Positions 16,984-25,624 of a stretch of DNA of 59,949 nt are shown piece after piece. The stretch covers positions 67,763 to 127,711 of the forward strand of contig LJSF01000039.1 in assembly GCA_001314655.1 (NCBI GenBank), read 5' to 3'. The notes under the pieces were generated by a model. That model ran no database searches. It was not told the origin of the DNA and saw only the letters and a list, made by a program, of their open reading frames with translations. Source of the DNA: Rhodobacteraceae bacterium HLUCCA08 (GTDB lineage: Bacteria; Pseudomonadota; Alphaproteobacteria; Rhodobacterales; Rhodobacteraceae). Every line of letters starts with the position of its first letter. Position 1 is the stretch's first letter. Made by a program: the position numbers and the translations under genes.

Positions 16984-18753
16984 ATGGACAGCACACCAGA
17001 TATGGTCCGCGCCTTTCTCGGCGTCGAAGGCTCGGCCACCGGGCGCCGCTGGATCGGCCCGGGGCTGGAAGAGGACCGCCAGGCCGAGGCCATGGCCCAG
17101 GCCCTGGACCTGCCGCTGCCGCTGTGCCGCACCCTCGCGCGGCGCGGGGTGACGGCCGAGACGGCACCGGATTTCCTGGCCCCCACCTTGCGCGACCTGC
17201 TGCCCGACCCGCGCGGCCTGCGCGACATGGATGCCGCCGCCGCCCGGCTCAACCAGGCCGTGGCGCGGGCCGAGCGGGTGGCGATCTTTGCCGATTACGA
17301 TGTCGATGGCGGCGCCTCGGCGGCGCTGCTGCTGGACTGGCTGCGCCGCCAGGGCCGCGACGCGACGCTCTATGTCCCCGACCGGATCGACGAGGGCTAT
17401 GGCCCCAACCCCCCGGCGATGGCGGCGCTGGCCCGCGATCATGGGCTGATCGTCTGCGTCGATTGCGGCACCCTGTCCCATGATGCGCTGGCGGCCGCGC
17501 AGGGCGCCGATGTCGTCGTGCTCGACCACCACCTGGGCGGCGAAACCCTGCCCCCCGCCCTGGCCGTGGTGAACCCCAACCGCCAGGACGAAAGCGGCGA
17601 CCTGGGTCACCTTTGCGCCGCCGGCGTGGTCTTTCTGGCCCTGGTCGAGGCCAACCGCCAACTGCGCGAGACCGGACGGAGCGGCCCCGACCTGATGTCC
17701 ATGCTGGACCTTGTCGCCCTGGCCACGGTCGCCGACGTGGCGCCCCTGGTCGGCGTCAACCGCGCCTTCGTGCGCCAGGGGCTGACGGTGATGGCCCGGC
17801 GCCAGCGGCCCGGCCTGGTGGCGCTGTCGGATGTCGCCCGGCTCGATACGCCGCCCGCGGCCTATCACCTGGGCTATGTCCTTGGCCCCCGGGTCAATGC
17901 CGGCGGCCGGATCGGGCGCGCCGACCTGGGCGCACGGCTGCTGTCGACCCCGGACCCGGCCGAGGCCCGGTCGATCGCCGACCGGCTTGACCAGCTCAAC
18001 ACCGAACGCCGCGAGATCGAGGCCGCGGTGCGCGACGCCGCCCTGGCCCAGGCCGAGGCGCGGGGCCTGGAGGCACCGCTGGTCTGGGCCGCGGGCGACG
18101 GCTGGCATCCCGGCGTCGTCGGCATCGTCGCCGCGCGGCTGAAAGAGGCCACCAACCGCCCCGCCGTGGTGATCGGCCTGGATGGCGCCGAGGGCAAGGG
18201 CTCGGGCCGGTCGGTGTCGGGCATCGACCTTGGCGCGGCGGTGCAGCGGGTCGCGGCCGAGGGGCTTCTGGTCAAGGGCGGCGGGCACCGCATGGCCGCC
18301 GGGCTGACCGTCACGCGCGACAGCCTGGAGGCGGCGATGGCGCGGCTGTCGGAGCTGCTGGGCCGCCAGGGCGCCGGCGCGCTGGGGCCTTCGGACCTGC
18401 GGCTTGACGGCGTGCTGATGCCCGGTGCGGCGACGGTCGCGCTGATCGAGCGGATCGAACAGGCCGGCCCCTTCGGCCAGGGCGCCCCGGCGCCGCGTTT
18501 CGCCCTGCCCGATGTCCAGGTCCTGCATGTGCGTGAGGTGGGCAGCGGCCATCTGAAGGCCAGCTTCGGCGACGGGCTGGGCGCGCGGCTCGATGCCATC
18601 GCCTTCGGCGCGGCGGAGGGGCCGCTGGGGGCGCTGCTGCGGGGCCATGGCGGGGCCCGGCTGCATGTCGCCGGCCGGCTCGAGATCAACACCTGGCAGG
18701 GCCGTCGGAGCCCGCAATTGCGGCTGGAAGACGCCGCACAGGCCCAGGGCTGA
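16984..18753 (+). CDS. recJ: Single-stranded-DNA-specific exonuclease RecJ
   Basis: A 589-aa 5'-3' exonuclease of the DHH superfamily used in recombination and mismatch repair. Motif I is FADYDVDGGASAALL (about residues 101-115), followed by VDCGTLSHDA and the DHH motif VVLDHHLGGETL. The DHHA1 domain is marked by VKGGGHRMAAGLTV near residue 430, and the C-terminal OB domain by LHVREVGSGHLKASFGD. Length matches bacterial RecJ. Start at 16984 is 61 bp after glpX. Confidence 0.95.
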   Translation: MDSTPDMVRAFLGVEGSATGRRWIGPGLEEDRQAEAMAQALDLPLPLCRTLARRGVTAETAPDFLAPTLRDLLPDPRGLRDMDAAAARLNQAVARAERVAIFADYDVDGGASAALLLDWLRRQGRDATLYVPDRIDEGYGPNPPAMAALARDHGLIVCVDCGTLSHDALAAAQGADVVVLDHHLGGETLPPALAVVNPNRQDESGDLGHLCAAGVVFLALVEANRQLRETGRSGPDLMSMLDLVALATVADVAPLVGVNRAFVRQGLTVMARRQRPGLVALSDVARLDTPPAAYHLGYVLGPRVNAGGRIGRADLGARLLSTPDPAEARSIADRLDQLNTERREIEAAVRDAALAQAEARGLEAPLVWAAGDGWHPGVVGIVAARLKEATNRPAVVIGLDGAEGKGSGRSVSGIDLGAAVQRVAAEGLLVKGGGHRMAAGLTVTRDSLEAAMARLSELLGRQGAGALGPSDLRLDGVLMPGAATVALIERIEQAGPFGQGAPAPRFALPDVQVLHVREVGSGHLKASFGDGLGARLDAIAFGAAEGPLGALLRGHGGARLHVAGRLEINTWQGRRSPQLRLEDAAQAQG

Positions 18754-18781
18754 AGGCGGCGCATTTTCCGCAAGAATCCTC

Positions 18782-18810
18782 TTGCACGTCCCCCCCGGTT
18801 TTCCTAAACA
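18782..18810 (+). promoter_or_regulatory. Sigma70-like promoter for tRNA-Glu
   Basis: TTGCAC (18782-18787) and TAAACA (18805-18810) are separated by exactly 17 bp and lie just upstream of the tRNA 5' end at 18829, the right distance for a short leader. Read from the sequence only. Confidence 0.55.
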
Positions 18811-18828
18811 GCGCCTCACCGACAGCGT

Positions 18829-18903
18829 GGCCCGTTCGTCTATCGGTTAGGACGCCAGGTTTTCAACCTGGAAAGAGGGGTTCGATTCCCCTACGGGCTG
18901 CCA
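18829..18903 (+). tRNA. tRNA-Glu (anticodon TTC)
   Basis: Cloverleaf of 75 nt including the encoded CCA. The acceptor stem GGCCCGT pairs with ACGGGCT (first pair G-T), with discriminator G. The anticodon stem CCAGG/CCTGG encloses a TTTTCAA loop, giving anticodon TTC (Glu). The T arm is AGGGG-TTCGATT-CCCCT. The D-arm contains CGGTTAGG. It is a lone tRNA gene after recJ. Confidence 0.96.
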
Positions 18904-19139
18904 CTTTTCCCCATCAAGCCTGCCACCGATCCGCCAACGCGACCCGCGTCGCGGACCGCCCCCTGGATTGCAGGCCAGACACCTTTCCCGGGGGTTGCGC
19001 AGCGGCGATCGGTCTGGCCCGGCGCCATCCGGTGTCCCCGGCAGCCGCCGCGACAGGTCCGTCGTTGCGGGGCGCGCCGAACCGGCGCGCCGTCACAAAC
19101 GCTCTGGACCGCGTCGCATTTCGGCCCTACCCCGACACC

Positions 19140-20084
19140 ATGACAGCAACCGCCGACAGCCCCGACAGCATCCTGCCAGGCATCGCCCTGATGCTGGGCT
19201 TCTGCGTCACCGCGCCGATGCTGGATGTCTGCGCCAAGCTCGCCGCCGACGCACAATCGACCGGCCAGATCACGACCGCGCGCTTCGTGGTGCAGGCGGT
19301 GCTGATGGCGCCGCTCTGCCTGGCGCTGGGCGAACCTCTGGCGATCCGCCGCCGCGACCTGGGGCCGATCGCCCTGCGCGCGGTGCTGCTGATCGTGTCG
19401 ACCTTCTGCTTCGTCGGCGCGGTCGCGGTGATGCCGATCGCGGATGCGCTGGCCATCGTCTTCGTCATGCCGTTCCTGCTGATGTATCTGGCCCATGCCA
19501 TTTTCGGTGATGTGGTCGGCCCGCGCCGCATCGCGGCCTCGGGGGTGGCGTTCATCGGCGTGCTGCTGGTGATCCAGCCCAGCCTGGCGGCCTTCGGTCT
19601 GGTGGCGCTGTTGCCGCTGGGCACGGCCGTCACCTTTGCCGGATACATGCTGGTCACCCGCGGGCTGAGCCGTCGGGTGCGCCCCGTCGCGATGCAGTTC
19701 CAGACCGCCCTGATCGCCAGCCTGATCTGCCTGCCGGTGCTTTGGGCCGCGCAGGGCAGCGGGATCGAGGTGCTGGAGCCGGTCATGCCGGACGCGCTGG
19801 GCTGGCTGTGGCTGGCCGGCGTCGGCGGTTTCGCGGCGCTGAGCCATCTGATGATGACCTATGCGCTGCGCTTTGCCCCCTCGGCCACGCTCGCGCCGCT
19901 GCAATATCTGGAGATCGTCACCGCGACCCTGCTGGGCCTGCTGATCTTCGACGATTTCCCCGATCGCATGGCCCTGGCCGGGATCGTGGTGATCGTCGGC
20001 GCGGGGCTTTACCTGATCCACCGCGAACGGGTCACGGCGCGGCGCCCGATCGCCACCGGCAGCCCGCCGACCGGGCCGGTCTAG
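19140..20084 (+). CDS. DMT/EamA-family transporter
   Basis: A 314-aa membrane protein with about ten predicted helices in two EamA repeats (ALMLGFCVTAPMLDVCAKLAA at the start; YALRFAPSATLAPLQYLEIV in the second repeat). Such proteins export or exchange small metabolites; the substrate cannot be read from sequence. MTATADSPDSILP at 19140 is the natural N-terminus. Its stop codon overlaps that of the thiamine diphosphokinase gene on the opposite strand (CTAG, 20081-20084). Confidence 0.87.
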   Translation: MTATADSPDSILPGIALMLGFCVTAPMLDVCAKLAADAQSTGQITTARFVVQAVLMAPLCLALGEPLAIRRRDLGPIALRAVLLIVSTFCFVGAVAVMPIADALAIVFVMPFLLMYLAHAIFGDVVGPRRIAASGVAFIGVLLVIQPSLAAFGLVALLPLGTAVTFAGYMLVTRGLSRRVRPVAMQFQTALIASLICLPVLWAAQGSGIEVLEPVMPDALGWLWLAGVGGFAALSHLMMTYALRFAPSATLAPLQYLEIVTATLLGLLIFDDFPDRMALAGIVVIVGAGLYLIHRERVTARRPIATGSPPTGPV

Positions 20085-20752
20085 CCCCAGCCCCGCGCCG
20101 TCGCCAGTCCGGCGATCAAGGCGTCCAGCGCCGCGCGCGGCAGGATCAGCAGCATCTTCGCGGCATCGGGGGCCAGCGTCACCGGGCCGGTCGCCGCGTT
20201 CGAGGTGCCGATGCGGCCATCGGGGGCGAAGTCCAGCCCCTCGGTGGGCCAGCGCAGCCCCGACGAGGCCACCCGGCAGGGGGCCAGCGGAAACAGCGAC
20301 ACCGGCGCGCCGGCGCCAGGATCGAGCGTGATCCGCGCCGGACAAAGGCAGACGATGGTTTCCGCGCCGAGGACGATGCAGGGCCGGTCGGGATGGGCGG
20401 CCAGCACCGCCATCACCGCCAGTTCGTGATCGAAACGCCCGCCGGTGACCCCGACCGCCAGCACCAGCGGCGCCGCGACCGACCGCAGCGCCTTGTCGAA
20501 ATCCGTGGTGTCCTGCTCTTCGATCCGATGCAGCCGGTCGGCAAAGGCCCGGCGCGCGGCGTCGGAAATCGAATCCATGTCGCCGATCACCGCCTCGGGC
20601 CGCAGGTCGAGGCCAAGCGCGGTATCGGCGCCGCCGTCGATCGCGACCAACCGGGGCGCCCGGCTTAACGCGATCTCAACCTCTGGCGCCGCAGTCTGGG
20701 CCCCACCAAGCAGCGTCACCGGGACGGCACTTGCAACAATGGTGCGAGTCAC
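20081..20752 (-). CDS. Thiamine diphosphokinase
   Basis: A 223-aa enzyme transferring pyrophosphate from ATP to thiamine to make thiamine diphosphate. Family features are LVAIDGGADTAL, the metal-site VIGDMDSISDAA, DTTDFDKALRS and VTGGRFDHELAVMAVL, followed by the C-terminal thiamine-binding beta domain (LDFAPDGRIGTSNAATGPV). The start is GTG at 20752, as no ATG precedes the conserved N-terminal strand. No THI-box is visible upstream, so a TPP riboswitch is not indicated. Confidence 0.9.
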   Translation of the reverse strand: MTRTIVASAVPVTLLGGAQTAAPEVEIALSRAPRLVAIDGGADTALGLDLRPEAVIGDMDSISDAARRAFADRLHRIEEQDTTDFDKALRSVAAPLVLAVGVTGGRFDHELAVMAVLAAHPDRPCIVLGAETIVCLCPARITLDPGAGAPVSLFPLAPCRVASSGLRWPTEGLDFAPDGRIGTSNAATGPVTLAPDAAKMLLILPRAALDALIAGLATARGWG

Positions 20753-20891
20753 GATCTATTTGCCACAATTCGCGAACATCGACACAAAGTTGCCACGAAA
20801 TAATCCCTTCAATTTCCCGGTTCCGTTCCGGTTTGCGAACCAATTGATGGTAAACCGAACCCCGGTGGGCTGAGAGGAAAGCGAGCATAGA

Positions 20892-23282
20892 ATGGTTGGA
20901 ACGAGCAAGATCCTTACCGTGTCCTACGGCACCTTCTCGTGCACACTCGAGGGATTCGACGATTCCTTCAACACCATGAAGGCGATCGCGGAGTATTTCC
21001 GGGATCTGGCCGCCGACGACCGTTACTTCGGCGCCGAGCCGCCGACCCCCGATGCCGAGATGCTGGCCCGGATCGCCGAACGCGAGATCGCCCGCCGGGT
21101 CGAGGCACGTCTTGACGACGGCGGCGTCGTGCTGCGCCCCGCCGCGTTGGCGGCCGCCGCGCCCCGGGATAGCGCCGAGGATGACGCCGCCGCCGAGGAT
21201 GAGGCGCCGCGGGTCGACGCGGACCCGACCGAAGAGAATATGGCCGAGGCGGTGTCGACCGACACCGATGTCGAAGATGCCGAAGTCTCGGACGACGACG
21301 TCCTGGCCGAGGATGACGCCGAAGCCGCGACCGTCGAGGACGAAGCCGTGGCCGAGGGCATCGTGGCCGAACCGGTCGCCGAGGACGCGGACGACATGGT
21401 CGCCGAGGACGAGGACAGCCCGGTTGCCGAGGTCGAGGACAGCCCGGTTGAAGAGGTCTCGGCCGAACCGGTCGCCGAGGACGCGGAGGACTTGGTCGCC
21501 GGGGTCGAGGACGAACCGGTTGCCGAGGTCGAGAACGACGAGGACGACGCCGGGAACGCCGCCATGGACCCGCCGCCCTCCGTCGCGCCCAGCCATCCCG
21601 ATGCCGACAGCGTCGCCGCCAAGCTGCAACGCATCCGTGCGGTGGTGTCCGGCGGCCCGAACACGCTGGAAACCGCCGATTACGCCGACGACCTGACGCC
21701 CGCCGAAACGCCCTCCGGCGCCGAAGCGGACCTGGCCGAGGCCCCGGTCGAAGACCCCGAATTCCCGGCGACCGACATGCTGGCCCGGGTCATGGCCAGG
21801 CACACGGCCGACGCCGAAGACGCGGCGGCCGAAGACACGGCCACGGTCGACACGGCCCCCGTCGACACGGCCCCCGCCGACACTGCCCCCGTCGACACCG
21901 CCCCGGTCGACGACCTCGCCGCGGCGGGGTCCGAGGACGCGGACCTGCGCATCGAGGCGAACCTTGACGCGAATGTCGAGCCCGAGAAGCCGTCCGATCC
22001 GGAACTTGCCGCGATCTCGGCGGCACTGGCCACATCCGAGGATGTTCGGGCCGACGACCAGCCCGCCCCGGCCCCGGCCGAGGAAACCGCCGACCACGAC
22101 GCCGATGCCGACCCGGACCACCCCGCCAAGGCCGCGGACGACATCCCCCCGTCACGTCACCGCGTGGTGCGTGTCGATCGCGGTCAGCTGGCCGCCCTGG
22201 CCGCCGAACAGGCCGCCTGGGCCCGCGAAGAGGCAGCCCGGCCCACGTCCGACGCGGCCGGCACCGATCTGGGCCTGCTGGACGGCGCCGACGAGTTCGA
22301 CGACCTGATGGATGCCGACGAGGCCCTGTCGCCCGAGGAAGAGGCCGAATTGCTGGCCGAATTGTCGGACCTGTCCGACGATACGACCCGGGACCATGCC
22401 GGGGCCTTCGACGAGGACGACGACGAAAGCCTGTTTTCACCCGATACCCCGTCCGAAGACCCCAGGGCGTTCGATGAGCCGACCGTCGACGACGATGACA
22501 CGCCGACCGCGCCAGAGCCCGAGGCCGCGCTGACCGAGGCCGACGCCGTCGCCGACCCGGCCGAGGACGACAAGCGCGCGGCCAAGCGTGCCGCTTTGGC
22601 CGCCGGCCCCGAAGAACAGGCCCTGGACCGGCTGATGGGCGATGCCGATGCCCAGATGCAAGAGCCCGAAAGCAACCGCCGCCGCGCCGCCATTGCCCAG
22701 CTCAAGGCCGCGGTCGCCGCCAACGAGGCGGCCCGCCGCGACGGCACCAGGGCCGAAGACGACGACGAGGCCGAAGCCGAAAACGCCTTCCGCGACGACC
22801 TTGAGCGCGTTGTGCGCCCGCGTCCGAACCGGCCCCAGGTCGAAGGTGCCCGGCGCACCGAGCGGCCGCGCCCGGCCCCGCTGAAGCTGGTCCCGGCCCA
22901 GCGCGTCGATCTGGCGGCACGGGCCGGTCGTCCGGTCGAACCGGTCCGCCCGCGCCGCATCTCGGGCGAAGACGAGGGGGCCGCTGCCGCTGCCGCCGCC
23001 GGCGGCTTCATCGAATTCGCCGAGGACATGGGCGCGCGCGATCTGCCCGACCTGCTGGAAGCCGCGGCGGCCTATACCGCCTTCGTCGAAGGCAAGGAGG
23101 AGTTTTCGCGGCTGCATATCATGCACCAGGTCCGCGCCGCGCGTCCCGGTGAATTCACCCGCGAGGATGGGCTGCGGTCGTTCTCGGACCTGCTGCGTCG
23201 GGGCCGTCTGACCAAGATCGCCAATGGCCGGTTCCAGGTCGCCGAGGACACCCCCTTCCGTCCGGAGCGTCAGGCCAGCTGA
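20892..23282 (+). CDS. Large acidic low-complexity protein of unknown function
   Basis: A 796-aa protein in three parts. Residues 1-80 (MVGTSKILTVSYGTFSCTLE, then DSFNTMKAIAEYFRDLAADD) are ordered-looking and probably a conserved domain. Residues 90-680 are mostly Asp, Glu, Ala, Val and Pro, with repeats of AVAEVED type and a tandem VDTAP repeat. The last 90 residues return to ordered sequence (FIEFAEDMGARDLPDLLEAA, LRRGRLTKIANGRFQVAED). No signal peptide or membrane helix is seen, so it is probably cytoplasmic. I think it occurs in related Rhodobacterales, sometimes under a CheA-like name, but no kinase motif is present. Function unknown. Confidence 0.85.
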   Translation: MVGTSKILTVSYGTFSCTLEGFDDSFNTMKAIAEYFRDLAADDRYFGAEPPTPDAEMLARIAEREIARRVEARLDDGGVVLRPAALAAAAPRDSAEDDAAAEDEAPRVDADPTEENMAEAVSTDTDVEDAEVSDDDVLAEDDAEAATVEDEAVAEGIVAEPVAEDADDMVAEDEDSPVAEVEDSPVEEVSAEPVAEDAEDLVAGVEDEPVAEVENDEDDAGNAAMDPPPSVAPSHPDADSVAAKLQRIRAVVSGGPNTLETADYADDLTPAETPSGAEADLAEAPVEDPEFPATDMLARVMARHTADAEDAAAEDTATVDTAPVDTAPADTAPVDTAPVDDLAAAGSEDADLRIEANLDANVEPEKPSDPELAAISAALATSEDVRADDQPAPAPAEETADHDADADPDHPAKAADDIPPSRHRVVRVDRGQLAALAAEQAAWAREEAARPTSDAAGTDLGLLDGADEFDDLMDADEALSPEEEAELLAELSDLSDDTTRDHAGAFDEDDDESLFSPDTPSEDPRAFDEPTVDDDDTPTAPEPEAALTEADAVADPAEDDKRAAKRAALAAGPEEQALDRLMGDADAQMQEPESNRRRAAIAQLKAAVAANEAARRDGTRAEDDDEAEAENAFRDDLERVVRPRPNRPQVEGARRTERPRPAPLKLVPAQRVDLAARAGRPVEPVRPRRISGEDEGAAAAAAAGGFIEFAEDMGARDLPDLLEAAAAYTAFVEGKEEFSRLHIMHQVRAARPGEFTREDGLRSFSDLLRRGRLTKIANGRFQVAEDTPFRPERQAS
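21846..21905 (+). repeat. 15-bp tandem repeat, four units
   Basis: Four consecutive 15-bp units of the form GTCGACACGGCCCCC encode VDTAP/ADTAP inside the acidic protein; a more divergent unit precedes them. Because the unit is a multiple of three, changes in copy number would alter length but not the frame. Confidence 0.8.
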
Positions 23283-23304
23283 TCCGGCACTTGATCGGAA
23301 ATTG

Positions 23305-23335
23305 AAAAGGGCGCGCCGATCGGCGTGCCCTTTTT
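23305..23335. terminator. Bidirectional rho-independent terminator
   Basis: AAAAGGGC and GCCCTTTTT flank an inner palindrome (GCCGATCGGC), giving a strong stem with T-runs on both strands. It lies between the acidic-protein gene (ending 23282) and the convergent DUF2842 gene (ending 23355), so it serves both. Confidence 0.85.
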
Positions 23336-23354
23336 CATCTTCCGGGTCGGAAAA

Positions 23355-23594
23355 TCACCCGTCCTCGTCCGGCGGCGGCGCCTGGCCGACACCCCTGAAG
23401 ACGAATTTGAACGGCAGCGCCCAGGCCAGGCCCAGCCCGACATAGACCGCCAGCTGCGCCAGCACCGGCGGCGGGGTCAATGGATCGGGATACAGCCGGT
23501 CGACGATCACCAGTGCCAGCACGATATAGATCGGCAGCCCGACCAGCAGGATGACCAGCGCCCATTTGCGCCTCTGTTTGTAGGACAGCGCCAT
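23355..23594 (-). CDS. DUF2842-family small membrane protein
   Basis: A 79-aa protein with two transmembrane helices (WALVILLVGLPIYIVLALVIV and LAVYVGLGLAWALPFKFVF) and the closing FVFRGVGQ typical of DUF2842. Function is unknown for the family. Its ATG overlaps the purA stop (TGATG), so it is translated with purA. Ends just before the shared terminator at 23305-23335. Confidence 0.82.
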   Translation of the reverse strand: MALSYKQRRKWALVILLVGLPIYIVLALVIVDRLYPDPLTPPPVLAQLAVYVGLGLAWALPFKFVFRGVGQAPPPDEDG

Positions 23595-24886
23595 CAATCC
23601 GAGAACGGGTCGGTGACGAGGATCGTGTCCTCGCGTTCGGGCGAGGTCGACAGCAATGCCACCGGGCAGCCGATCAGTTCCTCGACCCGGCGGACATATT
23701 TGATCGCGCCGGCCGGCAGGTCGGCCCAGGACCGCGCGCCCTCGGTGCTTTCGGACCAGCCCTCGATCTCTTCGTAGACCGGGATGCAGCGGGCCTGCGC
23801 CTCGGCCGCGGTGGGCAGGTAGTCGTAATGCTGCCCGTCAAGTTCGTAGCCGGTGCAGATCTTGAGCGTCTCGAACCCGTCCAGCACGTCGAGCTTGGTC
23901 AGGCAGATGCCGTTGATGCCGGAAATCGCGCAGGTCTGGCGCACCAGGGCGGCATCGAACCAGCCGCAGCGGCGCTTGCGGCCGGTGGTGGTGCCGAATT
24001 CGTGGCCGCGTTCGCCCAGCCGTTCGCCATCGGCATCGTGCAGTTCGGTCGGAAACGGGCCTTCGCCGACGCGGGTCGTATAGGCCTTGACGATGCCCAG
24101 CACATAGTCGATCGCGCCCGGCCCCATGCCGGTGCCGGTGGCCGCCTGGCCGGCGATCACATTCGACGACGTGACGAAGGGATAGGTGCCGAAATCGATG
24201 TCCAGAAGCGCGCCCTGGGCGCCTTCGAACAGGATCCGGTGGCCGGCCTTGCGTTTTTCGTTCAACACCTTCCAGACCGGCCCGGCATAGGGCAGGATCT
24301 GCGGCGCGATCGCACGCAGCTGCGCGAGCAGGTCGTCGCGGTCGATCGGGTCCAGCCCCAGCCCGGCGCGCAGGGCGTTGTGATGCACCAGCGCCCGGTC
24401 GACGCGCATCTGCAGCGTCGCATCATCGGCCAGGTCGGCGACCCGGATCACCCGGCGACCGACCTTGTCTTCGTAGGCCGGGCCGATGCCGCGCCCGGTG
24501 GTGCCGATCCTGGCGACCGAATTCTGCGATTCCCGCGCCCGGTCCAGTTCGCCGTGGAACGGCAGGATCAGGGGGGTGTTCTCGGCGATCATCAGCGTGT
24601 CGGGGGTGATCTCGACCCCCTGGGCGCGGATCGCCTCGATTTCGGACACCAGATGCCAGGGGTCGAGCACCACGCCATTGCCGATGATCGACAGCTTGCC
24701 GCCGCGCACGACCCCCGAGGGCAGTGCGTGCAGCTTGAACACCTCGCCGTCGATGACCAGGGTGTGACCGGCATTGTGGCCGCCCTGAAAGCGGCAGATC
24801 ACATCGGCGCGTTCGCTCAGCCAGTCGACGATCTTGCCCTTGCCCTCGTCGCCCCATTGGGCGCCGACCACGACCACGTTTGCCAT
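23594..24886 (-). CDS. purA: Adenylosuccinate synthetase
   Basis: A 430-aa GTP-dependent enzyme joining IMP and aspartate in AMP synthesis. The N-terminal [18 protein letters not shown] carries the catalytic Asp and P-loop, [10 protein letters not shown] the catalytic His, and [15 protein letters not shown] and [15 protein letters not shown] are further signatures. [10 protein letters not shown] at 24886 is the accepted start; the frame extends upstream by chance. It is divergent from secG and coupled to the downstream DUF2842 gene. Confidence 0.97.
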   Translation of the reverse strand: MANVVVVGAQWGDEGKGKIVDWLSERADVICRFQGGHNAGHTLVIDGEVFKLHALPSGVVRGGKLSIIGNGVVLDPWHLVSEIEAIRAQGVEITPDTLMIAENTPLILPFHGELDRARESQNSVARIGTTGRGIGPAYEDKVGRRVIRVADLADDATLQMRVDRALVHHNALRAGLGLDPIDRDDLLAQLRAIAPQILPYAGPVWKVLNEKRKAGHRILFEGAQGALLDIDFGTYPFVTSSNVIAGQAATGTGMGPGAIDYVLGIVKAYTTRVGEGPFPTELHDADGERLGERGHEFGTTTGRKRRCGWFDAALVRQTCAISGINGICLTKLDVLDGFETLKICTGYELDGQHYDYLPTAAEAQARCIPVYEEIEGWSESTEGARSWADLPAGAIKYVRRVEELIGCPVALLSTSPEREDTILVTDPFSD

Positions 24887-25053
24887 GACGACCTGCCTTG
24901 ATGATTGAAACCCCGGCGGGGTATATCGCCCCGCCGCCGATGGCGAAACCACTAAATCGCGCGACCGCGCGTCGCGGGTCGGGCCGGGCGGGGTTGCGCT
25001 GCGGGGTGCAAGCTTCTAGATACGCCCCGTTGTCGCATGCCGAAGGCCGCCCC

Positions 25054-25467
25054 ATGGAAAACGTCGTCCTGATCATTCACCTGCTGCTCGCGCTGACGCT
25101 GATCGGCGTGGTGCTGCTGCAGCGCTCCGAAGGGGGTGGGCTGGGGATCGGCGGCGGCGGCGGCGGCGGCGGTGTGATGAGCTCGCGCGGCGCGGCCACG
25201 GCCCTGGGCAAGGTGACCTGGCTGCTGGCGATCGCCTTCATTTCGACCTCGATCCTGCTGACGGTGATCGCGGCGCGCAATGCCGAAGGCACCTCCGTGG
25301 TCGACCGGATCACCGACCGCCCGGCCGCGGCCCGGGAGGATGATCTGCCGCTGGACGGCGAAAGCCTGTTGCCGGGCGCGGGCGAAAGCCTGCTGCCCCC
25401 GGCCGGCGACAGCGGCGAGGGCCTGCTGCCCGGCGCCGGGGACAGCGCCCCGGTGGACGGCAACTGA
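25054..25467 (+). CDS. secG: Preprotein translocase subunit SecG
   Basis: A 137-aa inner-membrane protein of the SecYEG channel: helix one LIIHLLLALTLIGVVLLQ, the glycine-rich loop GGGLGIGGGGGGGG with MSSRG, and helix two ATALGKVTWLLAIAFISTSILL. After the second helix comes a 55-residue tail containing repeated LLPGAG/LLPPAG units, making it longer than a minimal SecG. GAAGG is spaced about 7 nt from the ATG at 25054. Confidence 0.94.
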   Translation: MENVVLIIHLLLALTLIGVVLLQRSEGGGLGIGGGGGGGGVMSSRGAATALGKVTWLLAIAFISTSILLTVIAARNAEGTSVVDRITDRPAAAREDDLPLDGESLLPGAGESLLPPAGDSGEGLLPGAGDSAPVDGN

Positions 25468-25567
25468 CCCACAATCGCTTGGGGGACGCGACGTTTTCCC
25501 AACATCATCTTGGGTGACCGGTTGCGTTCGCGGGGCGAATCCGGATAAGATTGAACCCCGTGGTCAT

Positions 25568-25585
25568 GGGTTTTCGCGAAAACCC
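25568..25585. promoter_or_regulatory. Perfect palindrome upstream of pyrG
   Basis: GGGTTTTCGCGAAAACCC is an uninterrupted 18-bp palindrome, 40 bp before the pyrG start and 100 bp after secG. It could be a dimeric-regulator operator, or, in RNA, a hairpin in the pyrG leader. There is no T-run directly after it, so a simple terminator is less likely. Confidence 0.5.
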
Positions 25586-25624
25586 GATCCAACCTGTTTT
25601 GGCTAATCACGGGGGCCCCGGCAC

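Noticed and set aside
20753-20891. TPP riboswitch near the thiamine diphosphokinase gene
   Set aside because: No THI-box-like CTGAGA...GGAAG arrangement in the right orientation was found; the short CTGAGAGGAAA is on the strand of the acidic-protein gene and lacks the rest of the fold.
21000-22800. Possible toxin-like or immunity repeat protein in the acidic frame
   Set aside because: No signal, toxin domain or immunity gene is nearby, and the composition explains the repeats.
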